A DNA stretch of 64,000 nt from Marsupella aquatica (taxonomy: Eukaryota > Marchantiophyta), in the NCBI GenBank assembly GCA_973895155.1, contig OZ316895.1, positions 3,906,001-3,970,000 on the forward strand. The letters are read 5' to 3'. Positions 43,102 to 57,037 of the stretch are shown here, in pieces. Every line of letters starts with the position of its first letter. Positions within the stretch are counted from its first letter, which is position 1. Below the pieces are notes generated by a model. The model was not told the DNA's origin. It did not search any database and saw nothing but the letters and a program-made list of their open reading frames with translations. The translations under genes and the position numbers were made by a program.

Positions 43102-46100
43102 GACGGCCTGCCCATAGGGAGTTGGGCCAGGGCATTTATGGGACAGTGTGGGGAAACACAGATGCGCCAGGGGTGCCCATTTCCTTCATCAATGATAAAA
43201 GAAAGCAGTCAAAGGAATGCAAAGGGTATGGATCTTTATGGCCCATGAGCTTTTTTGTATTGGGAGAAAGAGCTTTTTTGTGTTGGGAAAAATGACAAAA
43301 ACGTAGTGATTGTAGTTATAGATTTCATAAATAGGGATAAAAGTCACATAATCAAATGGTCACAGACTCTTCCCGTCAAAATGACATTTCGAAGAGGCAT
43401 TTTGCAAGAAGACCACCGGGAAGGGAAAAAAGATTACTCTGTTTAGATTTGTGAATAGATTTGTGAATATTCTCCCCTAAGGTTAGGCAACAAGAGAATA
43501 GCAAATACAAGCCAGGAATTCTAAAGTGCACCTTGGCAGGGTTTTCATTGTTCGACCAATTCACTACCGAGTGATGCTGCGGCGCTGTTAGGTTTAGGTC
43601 GCACTTTGGTGTATCTCGTTCACAAGCAGTACCTTGAAACCAGTTCAACTCATGTTACAAGTGTCCAACAACATAAAATCCCCGATAAAATCACGTGTTT
43701 GAAGTAGTGCAAATTGAATTTCTTCAACTCATTAAGTAGTCAGAATTATTTTGCGGCTTCGAGTAGATCGTCGAGAGAGGACTGAAAGACAACATAACCG
43801 CCGTGCCAATCAGAATTAGCAATGCACTAGCATCAAACAAAGGATTGACATCAGAAGGATATTAAGCGAGAAACTACAATCATGATAGGTTCCTGGCACG
43901 CAACAAAGTTTGATGAATCTTACAAACAAAGGAGTGAAATCAATTAGCACAACTTACAGTAGAATCTTACAAATGAAGGGTTGAAATCAGAAGGATATTA
44001 AGCGATAAACCGCATGATAGGATTGTATTACGCAATTGCGTTTGATGTCTCTTACTGGCGTTTACTGGGATAGCTCTCGATGGGCCTGCTGGACAAGCGT
44101 TAAGCAGCAATTGAATAGAGCTGCCCATCTACAGTGACTTGGTCATCGTTCCCATTCAACTTTCACCGTACCTACTGTGTTTTAGGAGTCTTTTCTGAAC
44201 TCTGTAAACTGAACAGATGTGGAGTATGTTCACTTAGTGTAGATACGCAAACATAAGACTCAAGGGAAAGTACTTACCAGTCCTAATCATTCAATATGTT
44301 CTTCACGACGACCACAAGAGGAGTCAGGCAATCATGCGTTTGACATTATATAGAAGACTAATGTGGTTTACCGCAACTTCAGTTTACAACATGCGGCGTC
44401 TCCAACTGAATATTTTCTGGATAAAATGTTGAATTGTGTCGCAGAGATGACAGTGAATCTACTCAGTCTGCACGATGCAGAACGTACCGATAGCTACAGG
44501 GACGCAGACTTCTCGAGAACATTTCAGACTATCATTGATATTAAATCGGGTCAAAAGGCATCGATTTCAATGCTCATGATCAGGGCTGCTTCTTTGATAT
44601 CAAAATCAGTGACTGTCGGGTTCACAGCTTTTAGAGTGTCCACAGATCATTCAAATCATCCTTTGATGAATTGCTGACATGAAAGGTAAAGCAAAACTGG
44701 AGGATAAACTGTTCTCAATGTCCCATTTCCAGCCGCCATGAAACGACAGTTGTCATGGTGCACGTACTCTGCTTGGAAGTATATTTTGACCTTCGATGTT
44801 AGCAGGTCTTCAATCACCGAGTTACTTTTCTGAAACTGCTAAAAGCCTTTGAATGAAGCAAATATCCATCCCTGCCTGCTACAGTCAGTACAACAACTTA
44901 CGCAGCGAATTTGCGAGGTCTGCTTACTGGATGCATATATGTGAAGCTGTACGTGGAGTTGACACGCCATGAAAGTGGATTTCATGCAGCATCATTTTGG
45001 CAATTCTTTCTAGGTGCAGCTCCTTTTTCGCTTCTGGTTTCCAGAAAGCTGCCGACAAAATGATGTGATTCCATTTCGTAATGGCAGCAGCACAAGCGTG
45101 CACAATTCATCGCCTTTGTGGTTTCAATCGAGGCAAGGATACCGCCCACTGAGGCACGCACCCAACGACGCACCAACTGGGAGCTAAGCGAGACCACAAC
45201 GACGCGCAACCGCATGAAAGCAAGATCGGCCAGTAATAACTGGACTACACGTCTATCATGACATGGACCACATGACCATTGTTCCTTTTTTCACATGACC
45301 TCTTTTGTTCACATGACCACTTTTTGAATTGCTTACATGACATTGGACTTTGGGACAGCGTTAGCTTCGACGGGAAACCAAAGGAGGGCGGGTGGACATG
45401 ATAGCTCCTGTAGTCCACGAACAAAGATAGAGATGGCTAAGATCCAAGGTAGGCTGAAACGAATCCCATCACAAAAAGAGAACGAAAAAGGTACAACGGA
45501 AAAGAATGCCCACCAGAAAACAAGAGCGGCCGATGCAAATCCGAAGCAGTGAGTGAGAGCTGATCGAGGAGCCAGCCTGGCTCCAACTCCAACTTTCCAT
45601 ACGCAAGTGAGGCTCGAGCTTTTGCGGCAAAAGTGCGATCTCATGACCGTGTTTCCTGATCAGCTACCGCAACTCCAATAAGAGAATGATGCTGAGAATG
45701 GACTAGTGGAGACTGGGGAGTAGACGGTAGGCCTGCTGTCGAGATCTAGCTGCTGCAGACTGTGGACGGCACAAAGTGCGAAAGCTCTTTCGTAGGGATA
45801 CTGTAACAACTTTACCAATCTGTTCCACCAGCGAGGTGATTCTGGTGAAGCATACGGACGTAAATGTCAGGAAACGAAGCGCGCGTGCATGCATGATTGA
45901 ATCGTTCAAACTTCTGAAACCAGACACGAGGTCAAGAGTCAAGGCGAGCCTGATTTGACAATAGATTTATTCACAATTGTTGGTCCTGGCGCAAATGAGA
46001 CGATGAGGAATCTCTCTCCCTGAGTGCCTGACGGATGCTGGGTTTGTGGGTTGAAAGGGAGATCGTTCGAGCACCACGACCTTGGGTGATGCCCCTGGGT

Positions 46101-49100
46101 GGGCTTCCCTTTTTTCTGTACGCTGCCTAATTGAATAGAATTCATTGGGTTTTTTCGAGGCAACAAGAAAGGAAGATCGATCCAACAGGCGATCAATGTG
46201 AGTAGGAATTGTCAGACACTTCATTGAATGTTCGGCCTCATTTACGGTGAGAACCGTACTCAGCTTTTTCAGTATGGTACTGTAGTTTGAAAGCCATGTC
46301 CCCAAGCAAACGTGGGCAAGCAAACGTGGGCAAGCAAACGTGGTCCCCAGCTTTGCTGCAAAGGAATGGCATAATGCTATCAACACTTTACTTCTCACTC
46401 CGTGGCAAAGGTCAAGGTAACTTTGTCCATTTTCTGCTGAATGGAGCTCTGCTCAGTGACTTTCGTGAGGTGACGACCTTTGTGAGTTGATGCTCTCTTG
46501 CCTTGGACAAATTTGAGATCGCGCTGTACATTTTCATTTATTTTGGGTTTCTACTACCCCTGATACCCAAGCATGTGTATCGGAAGTGTTCCATGTATAT
46601 TTTTCATATGTATTATATTCATATGGATATTACTACCCCTAATACCCATGCGTTAGTCCTGTTGCCTATTATAACAACGGGGTGTAACAAATGAAAATTA
46701 TGTTTAATCTTGTCTGGCTAATAATTATGATCAAAAATTTATACTAAAGGCAAGGTATTTAAAAATTTGTCACACTCATATAACAAAGGGTACAAGGGAT
46801 TTTTGACTAATTTATTTTTTAATAAATTTTTTTCAAATTTTATTGGTTTGTTTTCAAATATTTTAGGGGTTTTACTTAAGTGATTCTCTAGGGTTCACTT
46901 GCTTTAAGGGTTTTACTCTAAGTGATTCCCCAGGGCTCTGGCCAATATTTAATAAGTTCCTTCCTTGCCAGTGAGTAGTGTGCACAACAGATTGCCACAT
47001 GTTTAGATTACAACACTTTGATTATGTCAAAACTGAACAATTGGCTCAAGACATGGGACAACAGGCTTTGGGAAAGCTTTAACTCTCAAGGTTTCCTCTT
47101 AATAAACATATCAACTGGCACTAGAGGCCTGGGATTGAGAAATGGGGACATGTCTTGAATTGCCCACTTCTTTGAACAACAGCCAAGTACTAGCCCCGAC
47201 TACTTGTTCTTTGAACGTATGGGAATAGAGGGGAGGGCAATAAAAATGTAACCAAAACATACTCCTTATTCACATTTTTTGAAAGTTAATGAAATGATTA
47301 AAAAATCATCATTCATGTCATCATTTTAATAATCATACATAACAAATCATACAGATCTCTTTCTATGCACATATGATAATTATGGTGGGGCCATAGAGCT
47401 GAGTTTTTAATATAAATAAAAAGCATGACAAAAAGTATCCATGATTATCATTTGACTTATATCATAAATTTTCCCATACACATGATGAGCCATGGAAGTA
47501 AGGTCTAGAGACTTCACTCTAGAAGCCTAGGCTCGAGATATGCCTCGTCCATAAACATTAGAACAGTGGCATACTACCACCAATTGTTCCCATCTAAATT
47601 CTAATGTATAATAACGTGGTTGGTTAATTTTCCAAACTGCTTGTAGATTGCAGCTACTCTTCTGCAAGGACTCAGATTCTGTCATATGTTCAATCAGCTA
47701 ACCTTGAACAATCGCAATAGAGTGTAAATGCAGTCGAACTTAACTATGGCCCTCAAATACTCCTTTATCTGATGAATCTAGTACAACCCACAAACGCGTC
47801 TTAGCAGAATGCTGGAATACAAATTGGCCCGTGTGGAGCATGCAAGGGGTTCGTTTACGGTCATTCGTTGTAAACGTGGAAGATAGCAATTGTATTCGAA
47901 ATACCACGACATGTCAGTTTTACAGAATGTCAGTAGGCAGTCGAATGACTGGCGTGGTGTCGAAGTTTTCGTACTAACTGATATTGGCAGCCTTTTGTTC
48001 CCAAAGTCAAACACAGTCAAACAGATTAAATGCAGCGAACCATAACGACCATTAATGGTTGGTACTGAAAATTGGAGAACTGAATTGTAGATATCGATCA
48101 TAGATTACACAGAGCTGGATATAGAAATTCCATGTACTTTTATTTTACTGCACTAATGACAGATGTACTTTCAGTGGCTGCTCAAGTCTACGCTGGCCAC
48201 AGAGGGAGAAAGTTATTGGTACAGTGAGTCAAATCTGAGCTGAGAGGTCCAATCTTCCTACTCACATGATCCTTGCCCTGAAATTGAAACCCTTAATTTA
48301 CATATTACAAGGTTACCAATAGGAAACGAAATCTGAAGTTGAACCCGGAGTTGAACGGAAGAATAAATGTCTTCAGTTCATTCATGTGTTCATTTGTATT
48401 GAGTTGAACCGATTTCTTCAATTTTGGAACATGCGTACTAGGCAAGTTAGTGAATCAGACCGAGTATTTCCAAACAGTGAGTTTTGATTATTAGTCGAGA
48501 ATTGACGTAGTCGGTAACAACTTGAAAACCCCTACAGTAGAGGCCAACGAACAGTCCTATCATTGAGCCTGAAAATCAGTAAGTTACAGGGGACACTGCT
48601 TAAAGCTTTGAAGCAACTCAACAAGTATATTGCAATTATCAATTTGGCACAGAGATCTATATGCCATTAACTTCAGGATTTTTGCAGGACGGTATTTCAT
48701 GGAACCTAAATGAAATCATTTCTTCAGGTTCCAGTTGCAGTGTAAGCTGCATGCAAGCAAACAATTTTCGTCCTGAAATCCTGTTCTTCACGATTGAAAG
48801 TCGTTCTTCCCCTCTCTAGAGCACAGCCTTTCAAGTGTAAGTTGAGGAATGAGGAACTCAAGGGGTTGTTTCTTCTATGGCCATGCTATAGATCGGGTTC
48901 ACCTAAACGCAATCAAACGCTTTCGAGGTTATTAGTCTCTAATGCCAAAATGTAATCACAATGACATGAGAAATCTTCTTTCGCAGATACCTGTCGTTAA
49001 ATATGGCATTCAAAAGCAGACGGAAGTCTTGCAGAATATAGAGGATGCAAATTAATGGGCTTCATATTTTGAAACATAGATAAAACACAGCAACCTGCCT

Positions 49101-52100
49101 ACCCGCCACTCGCTTCCCCATCCTTGAACAAGATCATTTTGACAACTCTTGATAATAAACTAGGATTCAACAAATGAAGAATGTTTCCTTGTAATCCACT
49201 CCAGAAAAGCATTATATATACCATTTCAATTTCCTTCAGCACATAAGCTATTCTCTCTCTTCATGCTGACTCTCAGTTTCCTTCTGGTTTTCCACCCGCC
49301 GTTTTAGTTTGCCGATAAAATCCACACTAGATAGCCGGAAAAGTTTAAATACCTTCCGACTCACGAAGAAGACGAGACCTGAGCTCTACGTCTACTGAAT
49401 CGGAAGAACAGACTAATACCAAAAAATAACAACAATAAAAATCCTCCAGCACCGTGGATTCTTTCCTAGTCACAGCTGTTATGTGAACATCGTGATAGCC
49501 AGCTGTTACCGAGGCTAATGCATGAGGAGAACCAATTAGTTTCTAGTTTCCGTTGAATGTTGAGACAGGGCTAGTCCAGAAATTGAATGAAAGCGATTAG
49601 TTTCTTTCCGTCAGAACAGAAGTCTGTTGGTCACCACATCAAACACCTTAATCAGATTATTAAGGATTTAGATCAAGTTACTTACTATAGATCTTAACTC
49701 TACCATAGTTAGTAACTATCCTGGCTGCCTACCTCGTGACGAGCTTTTGCAATCCTGGACTCTTTTGGTAATATTTATCTAGTGATGGTCCCATAGCCCA
49801 ACTGGGTTCCTGCGGACATGAAGTTCATTCCTTTATTCATCGAGTTTTGAATCAAAAAGATACGCATCCATTTGGAAGCGCGTATCTTTTTGAAGCGACA
49901 AGACTGTATAAGATCATGCTCGGCAGGGCAATAAGTGGTACCAAGTGTTGTATTTAGGATGGCTGACTGCTGTTTGTCCCAGGGGAAACAGATCACCTGC
50001 AAAGATAGACCTTCGATTTTCTTGACTCCCAATTGGTGCAGTGTTGGATGTTCGATGCGAGCTTTCGTGGAGCATTCTTTCGACAACGTGATCACATGTA
50101 AAGGGTGGTGAATGTGTAGACGATCTTTGTGCGTGCTTCATAGTCACCATGATGGCCGGTGACTCAGTCTCAATGATCGATCGAGGGGTCATCGAGGTCA
50201 GGATCATCATGGGTCCTTTGGTGCTTATGTTCTGACTGACTTCTGACTACTGTCCTCTCAATTAATTAATTACGTCTTGCCTCTTGTTTATAATGTTTTT
50301 GCTGTGCAATGGAGTCACTTCACAACCTCGGCAATATCTAATCTATGCATATACTAGTGAAAGGTCTGTTGCAAGGGCTCGACGTCAGGTTGACTTTCAC
50401 CTTGGTCAGTACGCCTCTGCACTCGGTCAGTACGCCTCTGCACTCTTCTCCATTGACGTACAGTAGGTTGGGAGTGGTCACAATTAGAAGTTCATAAGTA
50501 TGTCAGTGTCATCAAATGGGAAAGGAAAGATATCACATCCGTTTATAAATTCTAGCAGTAAATAGGAAATGTCCCCAAATTTTGAGAGTCCTTCATACTT
50601 GGGAGGAAAATTGGGCACAATGGACCATGACATGCTTTTCGATAAATAAAACTGTTTCGCTTCTCCTGCCAGTAATGCCCCACGAACCGGGGAAGGACGT
50701 GCTAGGCTGTGCGAAGGCATAGTTGAGGTTCTGGAAAAAAGTCACCAGGTATTAGACAATCTTGCCAGACCTGCCAACCTTGTCTAGTCCGGCAATCAAT
50801 TAGATATTCGCTGCATGCATATATGTGTGCAATACAATGCATTTCAGGAATATTGCCACCCATCCGATGGAGGCTTAAATTACTGCAACGCAGTGAAGAA
50901 TGTTCAGGACTATAGCTACCCATCCGACCAAGCCTTGAATTGAGGTTTAGCTGGAGGGGTAGTGCTACTAACTCAATGGACAGATAGTCCTTCCACTTAT
51001 CAGAAAGTACTTAAGATACATGGCATTTAGCCAGTCCATCGCGGCTTCCATCCTTATGCCGCCTTCAAGTGGTGGTTGATCAAGATAGCACCCTGTTGTC
51101 ATAGCGTAAAAGTTCATTTTGCTTTGGAACCAGGATTTCGTTTGCATGGAACATCGACATCACTTTCGTGTAATACTGATGTAGAAAAATGGAGAAGATT
51201 CTCGTTCTCGCACTCTTCAATCTTGCGCAAGGGAAAATGCTTTGTACTTTCCAATAGTGGAAATGACCCTGTTCACACACGGGTGGTAGCATTTCACACG
51301 AAAGTGTTTTATCCTTGCCCCAGTTTGTGAATATTGGTTAGTGTTTTATCAATATAATATGTTTGACATGTCAGATTCTAAACGAGAGCTGTGATGAAAA
51401 GCAGAAAGAAATCTTGGTACACGGCATCCCAAGCAGAAATTTTGGCCCTGCAAAATCTCCTTGCAATTAAACTAATCTTGATTGACTACTGTCGTACGAA
51501 AACTAATAGATGATGCGGATCCATACCTACCTCGTTTGAAGTGTGACTGCTTTTTACAATTAAACTATAATTTTCCGATTAAAACCCTGACTCTCTTGAC
51601 AGACTCTCCGGACCAGATGATCTTCAGACAATGTCCCTACATCGTGTATAGGCTGGAGGTTTTACTTCATCGTTCGCATTCTTCCGACAGCTACTTTCGG
51701 TGGTACAGTCAGCTCTGAATGCTGTAATTTTGGTTTCTAGATTTCAAAATATCCTATTGAGACCCAAAGTTTCATCGATGGAGCCCCCAGATAGGATGCT
51801 TCGAACAGTTCCACTTCAGTACACAAGCTACAGTTGTTTCATGCAGTCTTCTCATGCTTCAGACAATTGCGTTGAGTGATACAATAAACTCTGGGATCTC
51901 GTCTATACACGACATTTGCATCTATCTAATTGCCTGCAATGCGTGTGTTTGGTACAAGATATGAAAAGCCGATAGCAATGAATGATTATATTGAAAGCTT
52001 CGCCAATCATTTTCAAATTCTGCGTAAAGTTAAGGTATTATGTGTCCAACTTAACCTGCAGCATCCTTTGTTTTCCAAGTATGAAGCTATTCCTCGAGGC

Positions 52101-53465
52101 ACTGTGACTATACTTTAAAAACAGTAGAATAGCCTGTAATTGAAAAGCTTTGAGTGATAACAAAATTCCCACGCCTTCACATTACTATTCCACGGATTTC
52201 TCATTTGGAGGCTTTCAGCTCCACGCAAAGGTGATTGGTAGATTATTTATGGTTTATCTATACCCATACCTCAATATTTTTGTCAATGGTGAGGAGAGAA
52301 TTGTCTGGGTGACAATCATAAACTTTTTTTGGTGACATTTTTTCCTGAGGATCTAAAAGCGTCACTGTGCACTTTTTCCACGCCCAATTTCCACTTTCCT
52401 CCACCTTGCACATTTCTTGAAATTCAGAGGCCAGGACGACCCCCCACTCCCCACGGCTAGTCATCTTACTTATGCTCGACAAAAATTTTGCTTAACAGTC
52501 ACTTACTTCTGACAATACTGTGCACTGTGAGGGCATTTGGCTAGTGATTTATAATATGAATCATCCGCGTGCTAAGAACCAGCCCAGGCATGGTCACTGG
52601 GAAATAAAACGTGGAAGTAAATGGGAGTAGTAGCTTGGCCAGATTGAAGGGCAGCTCATATCTATGCTGCTCAAAATTAGATCTCTATGCTGGACGAGAT
52701 CCTTAGCTGGGCCATTCATTTAATGTCTGGGAACCAATGTCACTGTTTGAATGGAATAATTCGTTAAAAAGGTGTCCACCTCCTGAAACAGGATATGAGG
52801 TTTGCTGCGGCACGGAAAACTTCGCTTTGGACCGAATTCGGTTCCAACATACTCCTGCCGTATCGAATTGCACAATAAATCTCATTCTAAAATATTCCTT
52901 CTGAACTGCCGAGGACTGACCGATGTCCATCTCTGGGTGGCAGCTCACTGACAGGAGAATTTCATGCTCTGTACTAGGAAGGCTGGACAATATTAGGTAC
53001 TGTTTGCGCGAAAAAGGGGAACTGAATAGGAAACAATGCGATCTATCCATGGTTCAACCGCAATCCAAAGTCATATTGAAAACAAGAAATAGGTGACCCT
53101 TGCAAACGTTTCAAAAATTCGAACAGGTGGTCCACAATTGCATTGCTTCACTTTTCACTTCTACAGTAGGTTTCAAATTAGGCAGGTCTGTTCATAGCGA
53201 GACCTTGTAAACTTCAAGAATGAGAATGAAAATTCAAAAAACACTAGGGCTTTACAAGAGGAGAGGGTCCTTTGCTCTAAGGCTAAATCTAGACTCTATA
53301 ATGAGTGAAAACGGTTGCAGTAGACTATACAAGAAATAGGGGCCATTCAGGTGTGATGTCTATGGATCCTACATGACCAAGAGTGGACTCAAAGAAATGT
53401 TGATGGAATGTCTTATTTTGTCTAGTGTTTTAGACCACCTCCAAAAGTGATCCAAACATTTCCCA
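43102..53465. other. Long unassigned stretch without a recognised gene
   Basis: I see no transposon termini or domain-bearing frames here. Small items: 14-bp repeats at 46303-46343, a 21-bp doublet (GGTCAGTACGCCTCTGCACTC) near 50404-50445, an imperfect hairpin at about 49676-49715, and A-rich sequence at 45420-45545 that partly resembles 16340-16460 and may be an antisense LINE tail. Exons of an intron-rich gene with short unfamiliar exons could be missed. Confidence 0.4.
46303..46343. repeat. 14-bp tandem repeat, three copies
   Basis: AAGCAAACGTGGGC is repeated three times in a row, the last copy ending GTGGTC. Confidence 0.9.
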
Positions 53466-53950
53466 GATTTTGACTCCTTCGTTCAATAGATTTGTATTTA
53501 TTAAATTTCATTTCAAAATTCCATGTATTGAACTTCATGTCTATATCAGAACATTTTTGGTCTTGAGATTATTTCAAAACATGAAGTGACCCTTTAATTT
53601 GTTGGTGAAAACCGACACTTCATTTCAAAAATCTACTTATTTCATTTCAAATACTTTTAATGAATCAAGGAGTTTCTTTTAAAGACTTCATTCATTTCAA
53701 AAATCTATTTATTGAACTTCTCAAGACTATGTTTCAAAGAACAAGTGGGCCTCCAATTTTGGTGAAAAAGGCCACTTCATTTCAGAAAAACTTTTGGTGC
53801 CCAGACTTTAAAACAAGAAGTGGCCCTGGAATTTATTATATTTTGGCGGAAAAAGCCACAAGTACCCCAGAAACGTTTTGGGGGTGGAGACTATTTCAGA
53901 AACCAGAATGGGCATTCCAATTTGTTTAGGGTGAAAAGGGGCACAAGAGC
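53466..53950. repeat. Diverged tandem repeat, unit about 90-110 bp
   Basis: Several units share ACTTCATTTCAAAAATCTA, (A)AGTGGCCCT..AATTT and GGTGAAAA(A)GGCCAC. A 90-codon plus-strand frame at 53660-53929 is made of these units and is not considered a gene. Confidence 0.65.
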
Positions 53951-53964
53951 GCACAGACCCTAAC

Positions 53965-54305
53965 CAGTCAACTCGCTTCAAAGTCACAAGGGCTTACACA
54001 TCGTGCAAAGCCCCCCTAATTAGTCAACAGTTGTGCTTTGTGTGGTAAAAAAAATGTCACATGTGCACACACATCTTGTGAGCTCACCCTAAGTAATCAA
54101 TTTGATTAAAAGTCACGAGTGCACACACATCTTGTGAGCCGCCCACCACAATTAGTCAATCTGATTAAAAGTCACAGTGCACACACATCTTTAGCGCCCA
54201 CCCTAATTAGTCAATTTGATTAAAAGTCGCAAGTGCACACGCATCTTGTGAAGCCCCCTTGATTAGTCAACACACACATCTTGTGAAGCCCCCTTAATTA
54301 GTCAA
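53965..54305. repeat. Tandem repeat, about six units of 50-70 bp
   Basis: The unit contains TTAGTCAATTTGATTAAAAG, TCACAAGTGCACACACATCT and TTGTGAGCCCCC. It is repeated from about 53965, with the middle three copies most alike and the last one shortened. It directly adjoins the previous array. Confidence 0.85.
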
Positions 54306-54933
54306 CTCATTGTGAACATACTCTGCTTTCCTCTAAAGACTGAATCCGACGTCTTTTCAAGAAACCTAAAAACTCCAATAGTCGGAACTAACCGTAACAT
54401 TCAACTGAGAAGACACCAACTTGGACTATGGTACCACCGATTCTGCATGACTCCGTCGCTTCGACTATTTCAGCAGCAAGCAAGCAAGCAACATGCCGCA
54501 GCTGATGCGATAGTTCAGGTGGTCACTTCCATGACCTTGCAAACAAGGTTCAATCAGATTGGATGTTTGGGTTGAATGTTGACCATCAGTGAAGATTGTG
54601 CGGAGATAGCATCTGGTAGAAGATTGTGGACATGGTCGCAGCAGGTTGGCTCGGTCAATTTGTGAGTAATTCATACCTCTCCCAACGGCGCTTAACGGAA
54701 AGATAATTCACCCTGTTACCAGTTCGCTTGCCATTTCTTTCGAGAAGTCGTCAAGCTTACTCGCAGGCTTCTAACGTAGTCTGTGTGAAGTATGCAAGGA
54801 ATCAAATCTTGGGCTAATCCCTGAAAGTCAAGACAGGACCCAAAAGGCAAATCGAATACCTGGTAGTGTATTCGGAAATTGATCTTCTCCAAAGTTGAGT
54901 TTGAAAAAGATACGTTGCGAACGGGAAACAAGC

Positions 54934-55050
54934 GATTCATTCACGATTTGGGTCAATTCAATGTGAAAGTTACGAGAGATCGAGAGAGAGAGAGAATTCA
55001 TTCACGACTTGGGTCTTCAATGTGAAAGTTACGAGAGATCGAGAGAGAGT
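54934..55050. repeat. 62-bp tandem duplication with (GA)n
   Basis: ATTCATTCACGA(T/C)TTGGGTC, followed by AATGTGAAAGTTACGAGAGA and a GAGAGA run, occurs twice, at about 54938 and 54999. It lies about 400 bp beyond the 3' end of the U-box gene. Confidence 0.85.
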
Positions 55051-55451
55051 AAGAAGGATTGATACACGTTGCAGACAGAAATTGGTGTGGGGAGGATAAA
55101 AATTACAGCATTCCTCCCAAAAGAATGTGTTCAATAATTTGTTACATATGATACAAGCCAATTCATACGATGCTGCATTTGGCCTCGAGGATCGATTGAG
55201 CTACAGCGAAAGGCGCCGGATTCATCTCCAATGTCTAGTCGGACCTGCGAACCTTTCCTTTCCCACCTCGCTCCTCCTATCTCGATCCTTTTCCCGGGCA
55301 GGTAGCCAACAAAAGGCAGCTGGAGGACTGATAAGAGCTGTGAACGTTGCTTGCTAAAAAGACGACACTCTCGATCGAGGCGAGGGTGCAAGAAATACTA
55401 TGCCAAGCCATGTCCTGCCATGCCATGCATTGCCAGTTCAAAGGCAGGGGA

Positions 55452-56738
55452 TCAAAAGGGTGTGATTCGAGAGAGAGCCTTCTTGCCCGGACTGCAAGGG
55501 TGAAGGCTCCACACGTCTCGGAGGAGCTTCAGCAGCTCCACAGCCTTTTGCTTGGTCCTCTGTGAGCAATCCGTCTGCAACAGCAGAAGCAGTCTCGTGA
55601 ACGCCCCTGCCTGAACTGCCGAATCCCTCACCTCCGAGCAATTTGTCGCGTATATGCAAGCCATCCACAAGATCACAACGGCGTGCTCGGTCGTCGAGTC
55701 CGACGCTCTGAGAATGAGCTTCACTAGCATGGGGATCGCCAGGGCGTGCTCGCTGATGGCTTCCCGGCCCTCAGCACAAGACGAGAGCAGCTCCAAGATT
55801 TTCAAGGCCCGTTCCAGCATTCCTCGTGTCTCGGTTGAGGGAAGTATCTCCACGAGCGCAGAAACTGCGCCCAACTCCACAGCCTTGATCCGATTCTTCC
55901 TCACTGCGCAAAGAGCTAGCAAGCATTTCAAGCTCGCCTTCACTGCCTTCGGGTAGAATTGCTCCTTCAGCAAACCCACCAAGGGCTCCATCACCCCATC
56001 AACTTCTGCAATGGTGTGCTTCAAGTCGGTGTTCTTCGTGAGCCCTTCCAGTACCAGGGCGGCATTAACTTTCGATTCTATGCTCCCGTTCTTCAGAAAC
56101 CAGCAGATGCAAGCCAATTGCTGGGGGCCAGCTACCACTCTATCCATGAAATCTACACTTGCGATCAAAACCACTGTCGCCAAAGTTTCCTCGACCAGCT
56201 CAATCCAGAGCTTATTGTTAACACTAATGTCGTTGCTACTGCTCCCATCTCGCCCATCTTCTAATTGCACACCTTCAGTGGAAAGGACCGCCACGAGAAC
56301 CTGCAATGCTCCGGCATCTGCTATGCACTTTCTATTCTTTTCGCTCTCTCTCCCCAAGTTTCGGAGCCTCTTCACTATACCATAAGACCTGCTCATAGTA
56401 CATGAGGCGGCTTTCAACTCTTGAAGCATGGCCTTCACCTCTTCAGGCTGGGCAGGTAGCTTCGGGGTCGGAATCCGTTCCACTCCTTTGGATCGATTAA
56501 GGACGCACCACTCCTGAATTAGCCGCCTCAAGGTGTGGTTGGGCGTCAACTGAGCGTTTTCCAAGACCTGCATCGTGGCCGGGCACGTCTGGTTGCCCTC
56601 GTCCAGCCACTTCTCGATACTGGACCGATCATATGTCATTCCCGTGCTCAATGTCACCGGATCTCTCATGAGATCTAGCGAGATTGGGCACATGAAGTAG
56701 GGCGGGACCGTCACATTTTGGAGCTTCATCGAGACCAT
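55452..56738 (-). CDS. U-box/armadillo-repeat E3 ubiquitin ligase, PUB22/23/24-like, 428 aa
   Basis: This intact, intronless gene encodes a plant U-box E3 ubiquitin ligase, which recruits a ubiquitin-charged E2 and marks target proteins, mainly in the cytosol. The U-box covers residues 11 to about 85: VPPYFMCPISLDLMRDPVTL, TYDRSSIEKWL, TCPATMQVL and LTPNHTLRRLIQEWC are all typical. RSKGVERIPTPKLP follows directly, a linker shared with the PUB22/23/24 group. From about residue 100 to 410 there are leucine/alanine-rich helices of armadillo repeats, for example NRKCIADAGALQVLVAVL and NRIKAVELGAVSALVEIL, which bind substrates. PUB22-24 act in immune and drought signalling in Arabidopsis; that role is only inferred here. 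Length (428 aa) fits the family. The first ATG (56738) precedes the U-box by ten residues and suits known relatives. Confidence 0.95.
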   Translation of the reverse strand: MVSMKLQNVTVPPYFMCPISLDLMRDPVTLSTGMTYDRSSIEKWLDEGNQTCPATMQVLENAQLTPNHTLRRLIQEWCVLNRSKGVERIPTPKLPAQPEEVKAMLQELKAASCTMSRSYGIVKRLRNLGRESEKNRKCIADAGALQVLVAVLSTEGVQLEDGRDGSSSNDISVNNKLWIELVEETLATVVLIASVDFMDRVVAGPQQLACICWFLKNGSIESKVNAALVLEGLTKNTDLKHTIAEVDGVMEPLVGLLKEQFYPKAVKASLKCLLALCAVRKNRIKAVELGAVSALVEILPSTETRGMLERALKILELLSSCAEGREAISEHALAIPMLVKLILRASDSTTEHAVVILWMACIYATNCSEVRDSAVQAGAFTRLLLLLQTDCSQRTKQKAVELLKLLRDVWSLHPCSPGKKALSRITPF

Positions 56739-57037
56739 TCTCGGAAGCCCTCCTGCAATCCGCCGACGAATCGACTCCAGGATGCCAAATCATAAACTCC
56801 CTTCAAAATCCTTTCTATTGATCAATACTACAGAATCTCGACAATCTCCTTCGACGAACACGAAAGCTACGGACAGAATCTCGACCAGCAAACTCCTACA
56901 CTTCGCGAGAAAACTATGCAATCCCTTTAAAAATCTCTTTCCACCCAGTCACACTATATGAGCCACAAATATGGGCCAGTCTGTCTGTTCCGCGAGGCAC
57001 GGTGCGTTGTGTGGCTAGAGTAGAGAAAGTACCAATG

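Noticed and set aside
53660-53929. 90-codon ORF
   Set aside because: Made entirely of tandem-repeat units.
55654-56385. Plus-strand ORFs opposite the U-box gene
   Set aside because: They are antisense shadows of the long minus-strand coding region.
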